DNA of 64,000 nucleotides, taken from contig NZ_BSDR01000001.1 of NCBI RefSeq assembly GCF_027925305.1, forward strand, positions 1,639,001 to 1,703,000. The letters run 5' to 3'. The notes below the pieces were generated by a model that worked only from the letters and a program-made list of their open reading frames with translations, was not told the DNA's origin and did not search any database. Below are positions 33,211-42,013 of the stretch, in pieces. Source of the DNA: Desulforhabdus amnigena (lineage in GTDB: Bacteria > Desulfobacterota > Syntrophobacteria > Syntrophobacterales > Syntrophobacteraceae). A program made the position numbers and the translations under genes. Numbering within the stretch: position 1 is the first letter of the stretch; each line of letters starts with the position of its first letter.

Positions 33211-33906
33211 TTCTCGGTTTCTAAAACCCTTGAACCACTTACCGGAGCTCCTTCAACATCGCGCGCTTTCATCCCTCCCCCGCAAAGATCAAGAGAGTTC
33301 GACTCTCCGTTTATGGCATCCACCAGTCCCTCCCGATACATCTTCAACCAGAACAGTTGAGTCTCACGGGCAGAATTTTTTATTTGAATTGCGCCGGGAT
33401 CTTCCACAAAAAGCGGCCCCTTGAACGTTTTCTTCAGCCACTGGAGAGCCGCCCGCCCCTGCCCTTCCCTCTCACCACTCAGCACTTCCAAATAATACAG
33501 GGTGATTTCCTTGACGTCTTCCTTCGAAAGAGACAGGCTCATTTGACCACGAAAACATCCGGGTTTTTCAAACTCCAGAATTTCCATGGGGCCAAAGCCC
33601 TTAAGGATGGTCAACAGCTCTTTTACGGAAAGACTGCCATATGCGGCTCTCCATATGACGCCTTTCCATTCGATCTCCGCCACTTGCTCCACCTCCGATT
33701 TTGCACTGGTTACCAGGCCCTGAATGCATTTTTCTCTTCGCGCTGAAATCCATTTTCTTCTTGGCTTCCAACAGCGCCCGGTTGAGGTCCCGTTCCCAAG
33801 ACGGTATGGCGGAAAGGAAATCCTTTTCAAGGTCATTACGACTAATTTTAAAAGAGCTCAAAGGAGCACTTTTTTTTGAGCAGTCCCTGCTCTCGAAAAA
33901 AATCAC
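33207..33906 (-). pseudogene. Hypothetical protein with probable frameshift in a homopolymer
   Basis: Two frames together look like one protein. The first, from a GTG at 33906, runs naturally to about 33730 (RNDLEKDFLSAIPSWERDL, ALLEAKKKMDFSAKRK). The second continues to 33207 (CIQGLVTSAKSEVEQVAEIEWKGVIWRAAYGSLSVKELL...). They join at a run of five A on the minus strand (33733-33729); one base fewer would make a single frame of about 230 residues. Alternatively the second part is a separate 158-residue gene with a GTG start at 33683 after GGAGG. I do not recognise the family. It overlaps the heptose adenylyltransferase start by 4 bases. Confidence 0.5.
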
Positions 33907-34017
33907 TCAGTAGCGATGCCCTTTGCCGAGAACAATAGGATAGATACCCAGATGCTCAATTTCCGGACAAAGCTCAAAAAGTCTCGTCCGTACTCTTTCT
34001 TTTTCCTCGTTATGCAT
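33907..34017 (-). CDS. Possible small protein (36 residues)
   Basis: A short ATG reading frame (MHNEEKERVRTRLFELCPEI...) with a GGGGAAA purine run before it. It ends in TGA directly followed by the GTG start of the next frame. The composition is natural and the spacing suggests coupling, but the length is too small for a firm call. It may be a piece of the same decayed gene. 34018-34107 holds no other feature. Confidence 0.35.
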   Translation of the reverse strand: MHNEEKERVRTRLFELCPEIEHLGIYPIVLGKGHRY

Positions 34018-34107
34018 TTGGCTTTCCCCGGGTCTTAAAGGTAAGTGCCTCTGCAAACTCCGACTCTACATACTCCCTCAGGCAACGGGGTTCTCTTCTG
34101 CCCGAAT

Positions 34108-34605
34108 CTAAAACGAAGAAACAGGATTCCCGTCATGGACAGCCAATTGACGCAGGGCTTCAAACAAAGCGACACCCACCGTGGTCGCCAGATTCAGACT
34201 TCGAACCCGTGTTCGATCCAAAGGGATCTTCAACACCCGGTCCGGGTCCGATTCCAGCAATTCACAGGGCAAGCCCTTGGCTTCGGCACCAAACACGAGA
34301 CAGTCTCCGGGTAAAAATTGAAATTCATAATAAGGGCGGCGAGCATGAGCCGAAAAGTAGACCCATCTGTTGGGGAACAGCGCTTCGCGCAATGTCTCAA
34401 GGTCGGGATGAACCCTGAGATTGACATAGGGCCAGTAATCCAATCCGGCCCTTTTCAAGTAGCGGTCCGTCAGGCGGAACCCCAAGGGCTCGACGAGATG
34501 AAGAGGGGTGTGAGTCGCGGCACAGGTCCTTGCAATATTGCCAGTATTCTGGGGAATCTCCGGTTGATAGAGGACCACCTGAAGAGGCGGCCTGCCGCTC
34601 AACAT
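34108..34605 (-). CDS. trmL: tRNA (cytidine/uridine(34)-2'-O)-methyltransferase
   Basis: 165 residues, the usual size of TrmL, a SPOUT methyltransferase acting on the wobble base of tRNA-Leu. Seen: VVLYQPEIPQNTGNIARTCAATH at the N-terminus, LVEPLGFRLTDRYLKRAGLDYW, the knot region LVFGAEAKGLP and RSLNLATTVGVALFEALRQ at the end. The ATG at 34605 begins at the conserved part; longer in-frame starts run through the next gene and are rejected. Confidence 0.92.
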   Translation of the reverse strand: MLSGRPPLQVVLYQPEIPQNTGNIARTCAATHTPLHLVEPLGFRLTDRYLKRAGLDYWPYVNLRVHPDLETLREALFPNRWVYFSAHARRPYYEFQFLPGDCLVFGAEAKGLPCELLESDPDRVLKIPLDRTRVRSLNLATTVGVALFEALRQLAVHDGNPVSSF

Positions 34606-34648
34606 GTCTTCCAGATTCCCTTTCCCTCGAATCTCTCGATCGCCTTGT

Positions 34649-35038
34649 TCACTTTTGCTGTCCGCGGACGGCGCGAACGTAATAGTTGGCATAATTGTCT
34701 TCGATAATGTAAATATCGCCGTAATAGAAATCCACGTAACAGGCCCTGTGGTGCCCTGCTTCCGTCGAAGACCAACAGTTTCTCTGCGTACCAAAAAGAG
34801 GATCGGCGTATAGCCCCGTATTGCGATTTTCCTCGGGCAAAATGAGTGTGCCAAGCTCCTCCTTGGTCGGAAGACGCCAATCGTCGTGTCCTGCAAATCG
34901 ATCCTTATTGAGCTGATCAACATAGGCATGGCCGTCTTTCCAGACCATTGGCTCCGGTGAACCGCCGCGCTGCCATATCAGGCCTGTTTCATGATCCAAA
35001 ACCAATAAATCACCCTGCAGTTCAAAACGGTCTTTCAT
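34649..35038 (-). CDS. Lcl/DUF1566-domain protein
   Basis: 129 residues forming one DUF1566 (Lcl C-terminal) domain: ETGLIWQRGGSPEPMVWKDGHAYVDQLN, DDWRLPTKEELGTLI, YADPLFGTQRNCWSSTEAG and YYVRAVRGQ at the end. The family has a C-type-lectin-like or formylglycine-enzyme-like fold of poorly known function, often secreted; no signal peptide here. It is 43 bases upstream of trmL. Confidence 0.85.
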   Translation of the reverse strand: MKDRFELQGDLLVLDHETGLIWQRGGSPEPMVWKDGHAYVDQLNKDRFAGHDDWRLPTKEELGTLILPEENRNTGLYADPLFGTQRNCWSSTEAGHHRACYVDFYYGDIYIIEDNYANYYVRAVRGQQK

Positions 35039-35577
35039 GATGCCTCCCTTTGGTCGAGGAAAATGAGTTTACACAGCGTTAATGGTATTCAGTCGTAAAT
35101 TCATATAACTGTGCCCTTCTTCCATACTCATCAAAGCATTTTCTTTTAGCACAAAAATCTTCCAACACGAACATTAAAGTTTCACATACCCTCAATTGGC
35201 CCTTGCCACCCGGAAATTCTTTCCATTTCAAGAACTATGGAAATTCTCATTTTGGATGATCCCCTTGATGCTGTCACTTCCGACATCCCCTTCAACCCTC
35301 CTTCAAAGGGGTACTTTACCTCAGGAATTCCTCCCTTGAGGAGGGCACGGGGAGTGTTTGCTTTTCAAAACAAGAATGGTCAAATGAATATCTTACACCT
35401 TGACCTCTCTACCCCCTTTTTTTACGATAATCCCACGCTGACCGGTTCATCCAATGAACGGCTTTTAAAGACATGAACCGCCAAGGCCAAACAGATCGAA
35501 CCGGCGGCACGGTATTTCATTCAGCCATATGTTTTCAGTAACACACCGCTATTACATCAAGAGGAAGTTTTCTTCAA
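35039..35577. other. Divergent intergenic stretch with a G/C palindrome remnant
   Basis: No gene seen. 35286-35355 contains ACATCCCCTTCAACCCTCC...TCCCTTGAGGAGGGCACGGGG, similar to the interior of the MITE-like elements at 29584 and 50075 and to 28310-28342, but without the terminal arms. The stretch separates the minus-strand Lcl gene from the plus-strand yitT and should hold both promoters. Confidence 0.5.
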
Positions 35578-36477
35578 ATGTCACTGACACCATCGGTGAA
35601 GGATCCGATCACCCTGCAACGTTCGAGCATTTCCTGGCCCTCTCTTTTCTGGAATCTCTTTTTGATCACCACCGGCAGCTGTGTTTTCTCCGTAGGTTTG
35701 AACAGCGTGCTCATCCCTCAGCAATTCCTGAGTGGAGGAGTCGTCGGTATCGCTCTTATCTTTCATTACTTTTTGCCCAAATTCAACACGGGTCTCTTCT
35801 ATTTTCTTCTCAATATTCCTTTGATTCTGCTAGGCTGGTTCAGCGTCAGCCGAACCTTCATGCTCTATACCGCTTATGGAATGGCTGTTTTTTCCCTCTC
35901 TGCAGCCTGGGTCAATCCGTATCTCCCCCCCGTGGAAGACCCGATACTGGGGGCCATTTTGGCGGGAGTCATCTGCGGCACAGGGGCGGGCATCATTCTT
36001 CGTTCTCAGGGTTCCGCAGGTGGATTGGACATCCTTGGCGTCTACCTCAATAAGAAGCTCGGCCTCAGAGTCGGAATGACGGTCTTTGCCCTCAGTTCTT
36101 CGGTTCTCGTTGTGGGAGGTTATTTCTTTGATTTTCAGAAGGCGCTTTACTCTCTCATCTACGTTTACGCTTCGGGCCGCATCATGGATGCGGTGATCAC
36201 CGGCTTCAATCAACGCAAATCGGTGCTCATCGTTTCAAATCATTCGGATGCCATCGCAAAAGAAATTCTCACCCGGCTCAACAGAGGCGTCACGTTTCTT
36301 CATGGCACGGGAGGTTATACGAGAAAGCGCAAACAGGTAATCTTCAGTATCATCACCCTCACAGAGCTGGCCAAGGTGAAAGAACTGGTCTATGGAATCG
36401 ATCCTCATGCATTCATGGTGGTAAACGACACACTGGAGGTTCTCGGCCAGAGACATGGAACCCGAAGGGTCTTCTAA
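35578..36477 (+). CDS. YitT family membrane protein
   Basis: 299 residues. Five or six hydrophobic segments in the first 190 residues (FLITTGSCVFSVGLNSVLIPQQFLSGGVVGIALIFHYF, GLFYFLLNIPLILLGWF, DPILGAILAGVICGTGAGIILRSQGSAGGLDIL), typical of DUF161 YitT. The C-terminal DUF2179 domain follows (VLIVSNHSDAIAKEILTRLNRGVTFLHGTGGYTRKRKQVIFSII). The substrate of this family is not established. It is first of two plus-strand genes. Confidence 0.9.
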   Translation: MSLTPSVKDPITLQRSSISWPSLFWNLFLITTGSCVFSVGLNSVLIPQQFLSGGVVGIALIFHYFLPKFNTGLFYFLLNIPLILLGWFSVSRTFMLYTAYGMAVFSLSAAWVNPYLPPVEDPILGAILAGVICGTGAGIILRSQGSAGGLDILGVYLNKKLGLRVGMTVFALSSSVLVVGGYFFDFQKALYSLIYVYASGRIMDAVITGFNQRKSVLIVSNHSDAIAKEILTRLNRGVTFLHGTGGYTRKRKQVIFSIITLTELAKVKELVYGIDPHAFMVVNDTLEVLGQRHGTRRVF

Positions 36478-36584
36478 AGCCGTGAGAACACATCCCACAG
36501 GGTCACAGCGATAATACTTCGTATATTTTTTCCCTTTGGATATTTTGAATTGGCTGCATAAACTCAATTTTCAGGGAACAGGAC

Positions 36585-37415
36585 ATGCCATACTGCACCA
36601 CGAAAGACATTTCGCTATACTATGAAATATATGGAAAGGGACAGCCGCTTCTGCTCCTGAGCGGGCTGGGAGGAGGAACCTGGTCCTGGTTCGGCCAAAT
36701 TCCTTTCTTCGAGAAATACTATCGGACCATCACTTTTGACAATCGCGGAGCAGGCCGGTCCGAGATCCCTCCAGGACCCTACCATATGAAAGATTTCGCA
36801 CGGGATGCTTTTTCCCTGCTCGAACATCTCCGAGTGGAAAAAGCACACATTCTGGGCCTCTCAATGGGCGGCATGATTGCCCAGGAGCTTGCCCTCATGG
36901 CCCCTCAGCGCATCCGGACCCTTTTTCTGGGATGCACTCACTGCGGCGGCGCTCTGCGGGTTTCACCTTCCCCCGAGGTCTTAAAAACCCTCATGAACAA
37001 TAAAGGACTGACTCACGAACAGGTCATTCGAAAGAATCTTCCTCTTTTTTTCAGTAAGGAGTATCTCGAAAACCACCCGGAATCCATTGACAAATACGTC
37101 GAGGCACAATTGAAGAGTGCCCTTCAGCCCAAGAACGCCTTCGAGGCCCAGTTGGGAGCCATCCGGGATTTTGACTGCTGCAACCGCCTCTCTGCCGTTT
37201 CAGCCCCCACAATGATTGTAACGGGTGACAGGGATGTTCTGATTCCTGCTGAAAATGCGCATATACTGGCTCAGCGCATACCTCACGCCAAGCTGATTGA
37301 AATCCCGGGAGCCGCCCATGCACTGCATGTGGAATGCCGCGACAAAATCAATTCCCTGGCTCACGACTTTTTTCGGAAGCACTCGAATGAAAATGAGCCT
37401 GCAGAAAATCTTTAA
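36585..37415 (+). CDS. Alpha/beta hydrolase
   Basis: 276 residues of the alpha/beta hydrolase fold. It has an oxyanion region LLSGLGGGTWSW, nucleophile elbow GLSMGGMIAQ (Ser about 94), acid in VTGDRDVLIPAENA and catalytic His in PGAAHALHVE. It resembles the 3-oxoadipate enol-lactonase/BioH-like group, but the substrate is not predictable. The 3' end overlaps that of the opposing hydrolase gene by 68 bases. Confidence 0.88.
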   Translation: MPYCTTKDISLYYEIYGKGQPLLLLSGLGGGTWSWFGQIPFFEKYYRTITFDNRGAGRSEIPPGPYHMKDFARDAFSLLEHLRVEKAHILGLSMGGMIAQELALMAPQRIRTLFLGCTHCGGALRVSPSPEVLKTLMNNKGLTHEQVIRKNLPLFFSKEYLENHPESIDKYVEAQLKSALQPKNAFEAQLGAIRDFDCCNRLSAVSAPTMIVTGDRDVLIPAENAHILAQRIPHAKLIEIPGAAHALHVECRDKINSLAHDFFRKHSNENEPAENL

Positions 37416-38013
37416 CCTCGAGGGATAACCGACTTTCCACTCCCCAATAGAAATGGTCACATTGGGGAAGGATGGAACGGCTTACAAAGTTCGCAGCGCC
37501 GGGCTGATCTTTCAGCCACTTTTCCAGGGAAGCCACCGAGCAAAAGTCATCGTTCTCCCCCAGGGTGATCAGGCAGGGTTTTGAAGGCAGCTCAAGCCCC
37601 TTGAAATCGAGGAAATCCAGGGGAGGCGAGACAAGAACAAGGGAGCTCGCATCCAGCCCTTTTTGAATGGCTTTTAAAACGATCCAGGCTCCGTAAGAAT
37701 AGCCGGCCAGATGAACCGCCTCATGCCCCTGGCCGCGGAGGTAGGCTGCGGCGGCCAGAGCATCCTCCACATCCCCTTCTTTTTCGTTGAAATTTCCACC
37801 ACTTCGGCCGACGCTCCTGAAATTGAAGCGCAAGGTACTCCAGCCCCATCCGCTCAGAACCTTCTGAAGGGCCAGAACCACATTATTGTCCATGCTGCCT
37901 CCATAAAGAGGAAGCGGATGGTGCAATACGGCTGCATCCTCGCCCCTTCCCCTGTCATAGAAGGCTTCCAGCAAAATGTTTCCGGCAGATATCTTCACAA
38001 ACTTTTCTGACAT
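37348..38013 (-). CDS. Alpha/beta hydrolase, dienelactone-hydrolase-like
   Basis: 221 residues. It begins with a beta-strand-rich part (EKFVKISAGNILLEAFYDRG, AAVLHHPLPLYGGSMDNNVV) typical of COG2945-type hydrolases, and has RFNFRSVGRSGG, nucleophile elbow LAGYSYGAWIV, and a C-terminal PQCDHFYWG with the likely catalytic His. The substrate is unknown. It is convergent with the plus-strand hydrolase, sharing 68 bases of coding sequence. Confidence 0.85.
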   Translation of the reverse strand: MSEKFVKISAGNILLEAFYDRGRGEDAAVLHHPLPLYGGSMDNNVVLALQKVLSGWGWSTLRFNFRSVGRSGGNFNEKEGDVEDALAAAAYLRGQGHEAVHLAGYSYGAWIVLKAIQKGLDASSLVLVSPPLDFLDFKGLELPSKPCLITLGENDDFCSVASLEKWLKDQPGAANFVSRSILPQCDHFYWGVESRLSLEVKDFLQAHFHSSASEKSREPGN

Positions 38014-38044
38014 GCATTTCCTCCCGACTCCTCAAGAGCATGTT

Positions 38045-38239
38045 TTAAACCGCATCCGTTGTCGAACCCGAGGGCTTTTCAGGTGGAATCTCGGCGCCGC
38101 AAAATTTACAGCGTACGAATTCATCTTCTTTACCCACAGGAACGGACTGTTTTTTATGACAGTGGGGACAGATCCTTTTCCCCTTGATTATCGACTGAAT
38201 TATCGACTGAAAAATGATCATTCGTAGCCTTCTTTCCAT
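38045..38239 (-). CDS. Small zinc-ribbon protein
   Basis: 64 residues; an in-frame ATG seven codons in (MIIFQSII) may be the true start. CPHC (24-27) and CKFC (44-47) pairs spaced 17 residues make a classic four-Cys zinc ribbon (ICPHCHKKQSVPV, VRCKFCGAEIPPE). The Pro/Ser/Thr tail is probably disordered. It sits between the hydrolase and the tolC gene. No specific role can be given. Confidence 0.6.
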   Translation of the reverse strand: MERRLRMIIFQSIIQSIIKGKRICPHCHKKQSVPVGKEDEFVRCKFCGAEIPPEKPSGSTTDAV

Positions 38240-38259
38240 TCTCGAAAAATCGGGAGTTT

Positions 38260-39693
38260 TTATTCGACCGCCATACGCCCGATTGAACGGTCGAAAGCGG
38301 ACCTTGCGATATGATAATTCCAGCGGGCTTCCACCCGGCTCGTTTCCGCCCGGGCCAGAGCCGTCTGTGCGTCCAGAAGGTCATTGATGGTGCCGGCACC
38401 CACTTCATAGCGCTCCTGCGTGGTGCGCATCCCTTCCTCCGCGTCCTTCACCAGAACCTCGGATGCCTGGACAGCTTCATACGCTTCCTTGAATTCCGAA
38501 TGAGCGGTCCACACTTCCCGTTGCACATCCAAAACGACCTGTCTGGCTGTGGCTTCCTCTTTGGAGAGCTCCGCTTTTTTCCCGGCAAGTTTATGAATCC
38601 TCGAGAACCCCGTGAAAAGCGGCAGTTCTACAAAAACTCCCGCCAGCCATTCTTCATCTTGAGGCAGAAACTCCGAATCCCGCCAGCCATAGCCGGCTTC
38701 CGCCTTTATTTTGGGGCCAAAGGCGCTCTTTGCACTCTCCACGGCGGTACCGGCGGAAGCCACACGCCGCAGGGCCGCCTTGATCTCGGGCCGGAGATGC
38801 ACAGCCTCGCCAAGGGCTGCATCGAGATCGATGGCCTGCGGGGATATCATTTCTTCCGGGCGCGCATCCACCTCGAAATGCGTCTCTACGGGCAACCCCA
38901 TCGATGTGCTCAACTGCCCTTGAGTGATCCGCACCAGGTTTTCCGCCCTCACCAGCGCCAGGCGTCTGTCCGCCACCTCCACCTGCGCCCGAAGCACATC
39001 CGCTTTGGGCACCGCTCCGGCAGCTTTCCGCTCCTGAGCCAGGTGAAGATGGTTTTCCGCCAGTTCGAGATTTTTCCTGGCTACATCCCGATTTTCCATG
39101 GCGGCCACTAAACCGTAATAGGTCTGATGCACATTGAAGGCGAGATCCTGCTGAATCCTCGCGGCCTCTTCTTCTGCTACTCCCTGGCGGGCCATGGCGG
39201 ATTTGAGCTGGGCACGCCGCTCGCCGCTGTCAAAAAGAATGAAGCGGCTGTTCACTGCTCCGTTCCAATCATCCGTCGGGCCAATGACACTCGGGATTCC
39301 CGATCGAATATCCGTGAGCCCATTGGGTAAAAACGCGTGTCTTTGAAAACGATGGTACCCGGTAGAGATTCCCACATCGGGAAAATAAGGCGCCCGAGCC
39401 TCACCCACCCCTTCCTTCGCTACCCGAACGCCTGCTTCGGCTGCACGCATCGACGGATTCTTGTCAAGAGCGATGCGCACACAGGTTTCGAGTGAAACGG
39501 CCGCTCTCCCCTCCCCAATCTCTTCAAGCGGCTCCTCTTCGGCTTCCATTTCCGCCTCGTCCGAAGGAGAATGAAGCCGCTCGGGGGGAGGGCTGGGAAG
39601 ATAACTCTCCACCGGCGGAACGACCGGCTGATAGTACGCTCCACAACCGGTCAACGCCCCTCCGACAAAGCATAACAATAGCCATTTGTACAT
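38260..39693 (-). CDS. TolC-family outer-membrane efflux lipoprotein
   Basis: 477 residues from the ATG at 39693, which begins MYKWLLLCFVGGALTGCG, a lipoprotein signal with the LTGC lipobox. Longer frames run back into the permease gene and are rejected. Two OEP repeats are visible (SLETCVRIALDKNPSMRAAEAGV near 100; LDAALGEAVHLRPEIKAALRRVASAGTAVESAKSAFGPKIKAEAGYGW near 320), ending with ERYEVGAGTINDLLDAQTALARAETSRVEARWNYHIA. It forms the outer-membrane duct of the ABC efflux system encoded upstream. Confidence 0.9.
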   Translation of the reverse strand: MYKWLLLCFVGGALTGCGAYYQPVVPPVESYLPSPPPERLHSPSDEAEMEAEEEPLEEIGEGRAAVSLETCVRIALDKNPSMRAAEAGVRVAKEGVGEARAPYFPDVGISTGYHRFQRHAFLPNGLTDIRSGIPSVIGPTDDWNGAVNSRFILFDSGERRAQLKSAMARQGVAEEEAARIQQDLAFNVHQTYYGLVAAMENRDVARKNLELAENHLHLAQERKAAGAVPKADVLRAQVEVADRRLALVRAENLVRITQGQLSTSMGLPVETHFEVDARPEEMISPQAIDLDAALGEAVHLRPEIKAALRRVASAGTAVESAKSAFGPKIKAEAGYGWRDSEFLPQDEEWLAGVFVELPLFTGFSRIHKLAGKKAELSKEEATARQVVLDVQREVWTAHSEFKEAYEAVQASEVLVKDAEEGMRTTQERYEVGAGTINDLLDAQTALARAETSRVEARWNYHIARSAFDRSIGRMAVE

Positions 39694-39746
39694 TCCGGTT
39701 CCGAATGTTCCGTGCCGCACAACACCTCTCCTTAGTGAAACACCAT

Positions 39747-40880
39747 TCAAGCCAGCGTCTTTTTGAACCTGCGCGATGCCAGCCACAGCGTGAGAACCCC
39801 TATAATCGCCAGCGCCACCATCTGCGGCCATAGGATATCGCTCCCGATCCCCTTGAGGAAAATGCCGCGAACGATCACCAGAAAATAGCGGAGGGGATTG
39901 AAATAGGTGAGCCACTGAATCACCACCGGCATATTGGCAATGGGAAACATGAAACCTGAAAGAAGGATGGCCGGAAAATAAAAGAAAAAAGTGCTCATCA
40001 TGGCCTGCTGCTGGGTTTCGCTGACGGTCGATATCAAAAGCCCCACTCCCAGAGTGGTCATGAGAAACAGGGCCGTCGAAAAGAAGAGCAAAAGCAGGCT
40101 GCCCCGAAAGGGCACATCGAACCAGAATATGCCCACAACGGTTATGAGCGTGACGTCGATGAACCCGATGAGGGCAAAAGGGACCGTTTTTCCGAGAATG
40201 AACTCCAGCGGCGTGATGGGTGTCACCAGGATCTGTTCCATGGTCCCGATCTCTTTTTCACGCACAATGGCCATACTCGTGAGCATCAAAGTGATGAGAG
40301 TGACCAGAATGGCGATAACGCCCGGAACATAATAATTGCGGCTCTCAAGGTTTTCATTGAACCAGGCTCGCGTTTTCAATTCCACCAATCCCAATTCAGG
40401 CATAACACCTTGGAGACGAACGAGGCGGTCCTTCAAAACATCCTGGGAATATTGCGTGACAATCTTGGAACTGTAATTGAGGACAATGCCGGCCGTATTG
40501 GAATCGGTTCCATCCACAATGACCTGGAACGCTGCAGGTCGCCCCGCATCCAAGTCCCCCTGGTAGCCGCTGTCGATGTGCAGCACAGCCTGGGCCTTCC
40601 CCGTATCCACCAGTGCCTGAAACTCACCCGCATTTCCAGCATATTCCACAATGTCGAAATATCCGGAATTCCCGAAACGGGAGATGAGCTCCCGACCGGC
40701 CACACTGTGATCCAGGTCGTAAACCGCTGTCTGAATGTGGCGAACATCCGTAGTGACCGCATATCCGAAGACCAGCCCCTGAATGACCGGCATCAGAAAA
40801 ATGATGATCCTCAACTTCGGATCACGCAGGACCTGAAAGAATTCCTTGATGAGCATCTGTCTGACACGTTCAAACATCAC
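39747..40880 (-). CDS. ABC-2 type efflux permease (second)
   Basis: 377 residues: one N-terminal helix (LRIIIFLMPVIQGLVFGYAV), a large periplasmic domain (about 45-170), then five helices (VPGVIAILVTLITLMLTSMAIVREKEIGTMEQILVTPI...). The ABC-2 signature KEIGTMEQILVTP is present. YbhR-like. It pairs with the permease encoded just upstream (adjacent, sharing one base) and the two ATPases. The likely job is export of drugs or lipophilic compounds. Confidence 0.9.
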   Translation of the reverse strand: MMFERVRQMLIKEFFQVLRDPKLRIIIFLMPVIQGLVFGYAVTTDVRHIQTAVYDLDHSVAGRELISRFGNSGYFDIVEYAGNAGEFQALVDTGKAQAVLHIDSGYQGDLDAGRPAAFQVIVDGTDSNTAGIVLNYSSKIVTQYSQDVLKDRLVRLQGVMPELGLVELKTRAWFNENLESRNYYVPGVIAILVTLITLMLTSMAIVREKEIGTMEQILVTPITPLEFILGKTVPFALIGFIDVTLITVVGIFWFDVPFRGSLLLLFFSTALFLMTTLGVGLLISTVSETQQQAMMSTFFFYFPAILLSGFMFPIANMPVVIQWLTYFNPLRYFLVIVRGIFLKGIGSDILWPQMVALAIIGVLTLWLASRRFKKTLA

Positions 40881-42013
40881 TACACCAGTTTTTTCCTGAA
40901 TTTGATGTTGGCAAGGAGAACCATGACCACACTGAAAACCGTCAGGAGCCCGGCTTCCGCTCCGAGAATATCGAGTCCCAGCCCCTTCAGATAAATCCCC
41001 TTGAGGAGAGCTACAAAATATCGGGCGGGAATCACATGGGTAATGACCTGGATCGGCTTTGGCATGTTGCTGATGGCATATGCGAACCCCGAGAGGAGAA
41101 ATGCGGGCAGCAGCGTCAACACCATGGCCAGTTGACTGGCAATGAGTTGGCTCTTGGTGACAATACTGATGAGCATGCCGAGGGAAAGAGCCCCAGTCAG
41201 AAAAATGGCCGCCATGGCAAAGAGCAGAAACACACTCCCACGGAGAGGAACATGAAACAGGAATTCCCCCATAAGGACGGCCACTAGAACATCGAACATC
41301 CCGATGATGAAGTAAGGGAGAAGCTTTCCAAGCACCAGTTCATGCCCCTTGATCGGTGTCGAAATGAGCTGCTCCATGGTCCCGCGTTCCCACTCGCGGG
41401 CAACCGTGAGGGACGTGAGGATGGATGCAATGACCATCATGATGACGGCGATGAGTCCAGGAATGATGTAATTTTTCGACTCCATGTCCGCATTGAACCA
41501 GATCCTGGGCCGCATATCCACGGGCAAAGCGAGCGTCCTTCCCCCGCTGCGGCGGATCTCTTTCAGAGCAACCTGCTGAGAATAAATCTGGACCAGGACT
41601 TCGGCATAACCGATGGCGATGGTTGCGGTATTGGAATCGCTGCCATCCACGACCAACTGCACTGAAACAGGACGCCCCGATTCGATGCGTTCGGCAAAAT
41701 CCGTGGGAATGGTGAGAGCCATCAGGGCCTCACCCGAATCGATGGCGTAATCCACCTCCTGATCGTTTCGAAGCGACCCGCGAATGGAAAAATAACGCGA
41801 ATCACTGAAGCGGCTTATAAATTCCCGGCTCACGGGGGTCTCGCTCTGATCCCAGACCACCAGGGGCACGTTGTCCACATCGAGCGTCAGGGCGTAACCG
41901 AAAAGGAGCAGCAACAGCATGGGAATGGCTATGGCCATTCCGAGGCTTCTCGGATCACGCACGATATGAATGAATTCCTTGCGGGCAATGGCCCGAACGC
42001 GCTGAGGCTTCAT
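40880..42013 (-). CDS. ABC-2 type efflux permease (first)
   Basis: 377 residues with the same layout as its neighbour: N-terminal helix (MAIAIPMLLLLLFGYALTLDVDNVP), a periplasmic domain, then helices from YIIPGLIAVIMMVIASILTSLTVAREWERGTMEQLISTPI. YbhS-like. It overlaps the ATPase gene before it by 4 bases. Together the two permeases form a heterodimeric channel. Confidence 0.9.
   Translation of the reverse strand: MKPQRVRAIARKEFIHIVRDPRSLGMAIAIPMLLLLLFGYALTLDVDNVPLVVWDQSETPVSREFISRFSDSRYFSIRGSLRNDQEVDYAIDSGEALMALTIPTDFAERIESGRPVSVQLVVDGSDSNTATIAIGYAEVLVQIYSQQVALKEIRRSGGRTLALPVDMRPRIWFNADMESKNYIIPGLIAVIMMVIASILTSLTVAREWERGTMEQLISTPIKGHELVLGKLLPYFIIGMFDVLVAVLMGEFLFHVPLRGSVFLLFAMAAIFLTGALSLGMLISIVTKSQLIASQLAMVLTLLPAFLLSGFAYAISNMPKPIQVITHVIPARYFVALLKGIYLKGLGLDILGAEAGLLTVFSVVMVLLANIKFRKKLV

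Noticed and set aside
34108-34929. Longer start for trmL
   Set aside because: The upstream 108 codons overlap the Lcl-domain gene out of frame and lack family similarity; TrmL homologues begin at the 34605 ATG.
38260-39915. Longer start for the TolC-family protein
   Set aside because: The extra 74 codons overlap the permease gene in another frame and would bury the lipoprotein signal that begins at 39693.
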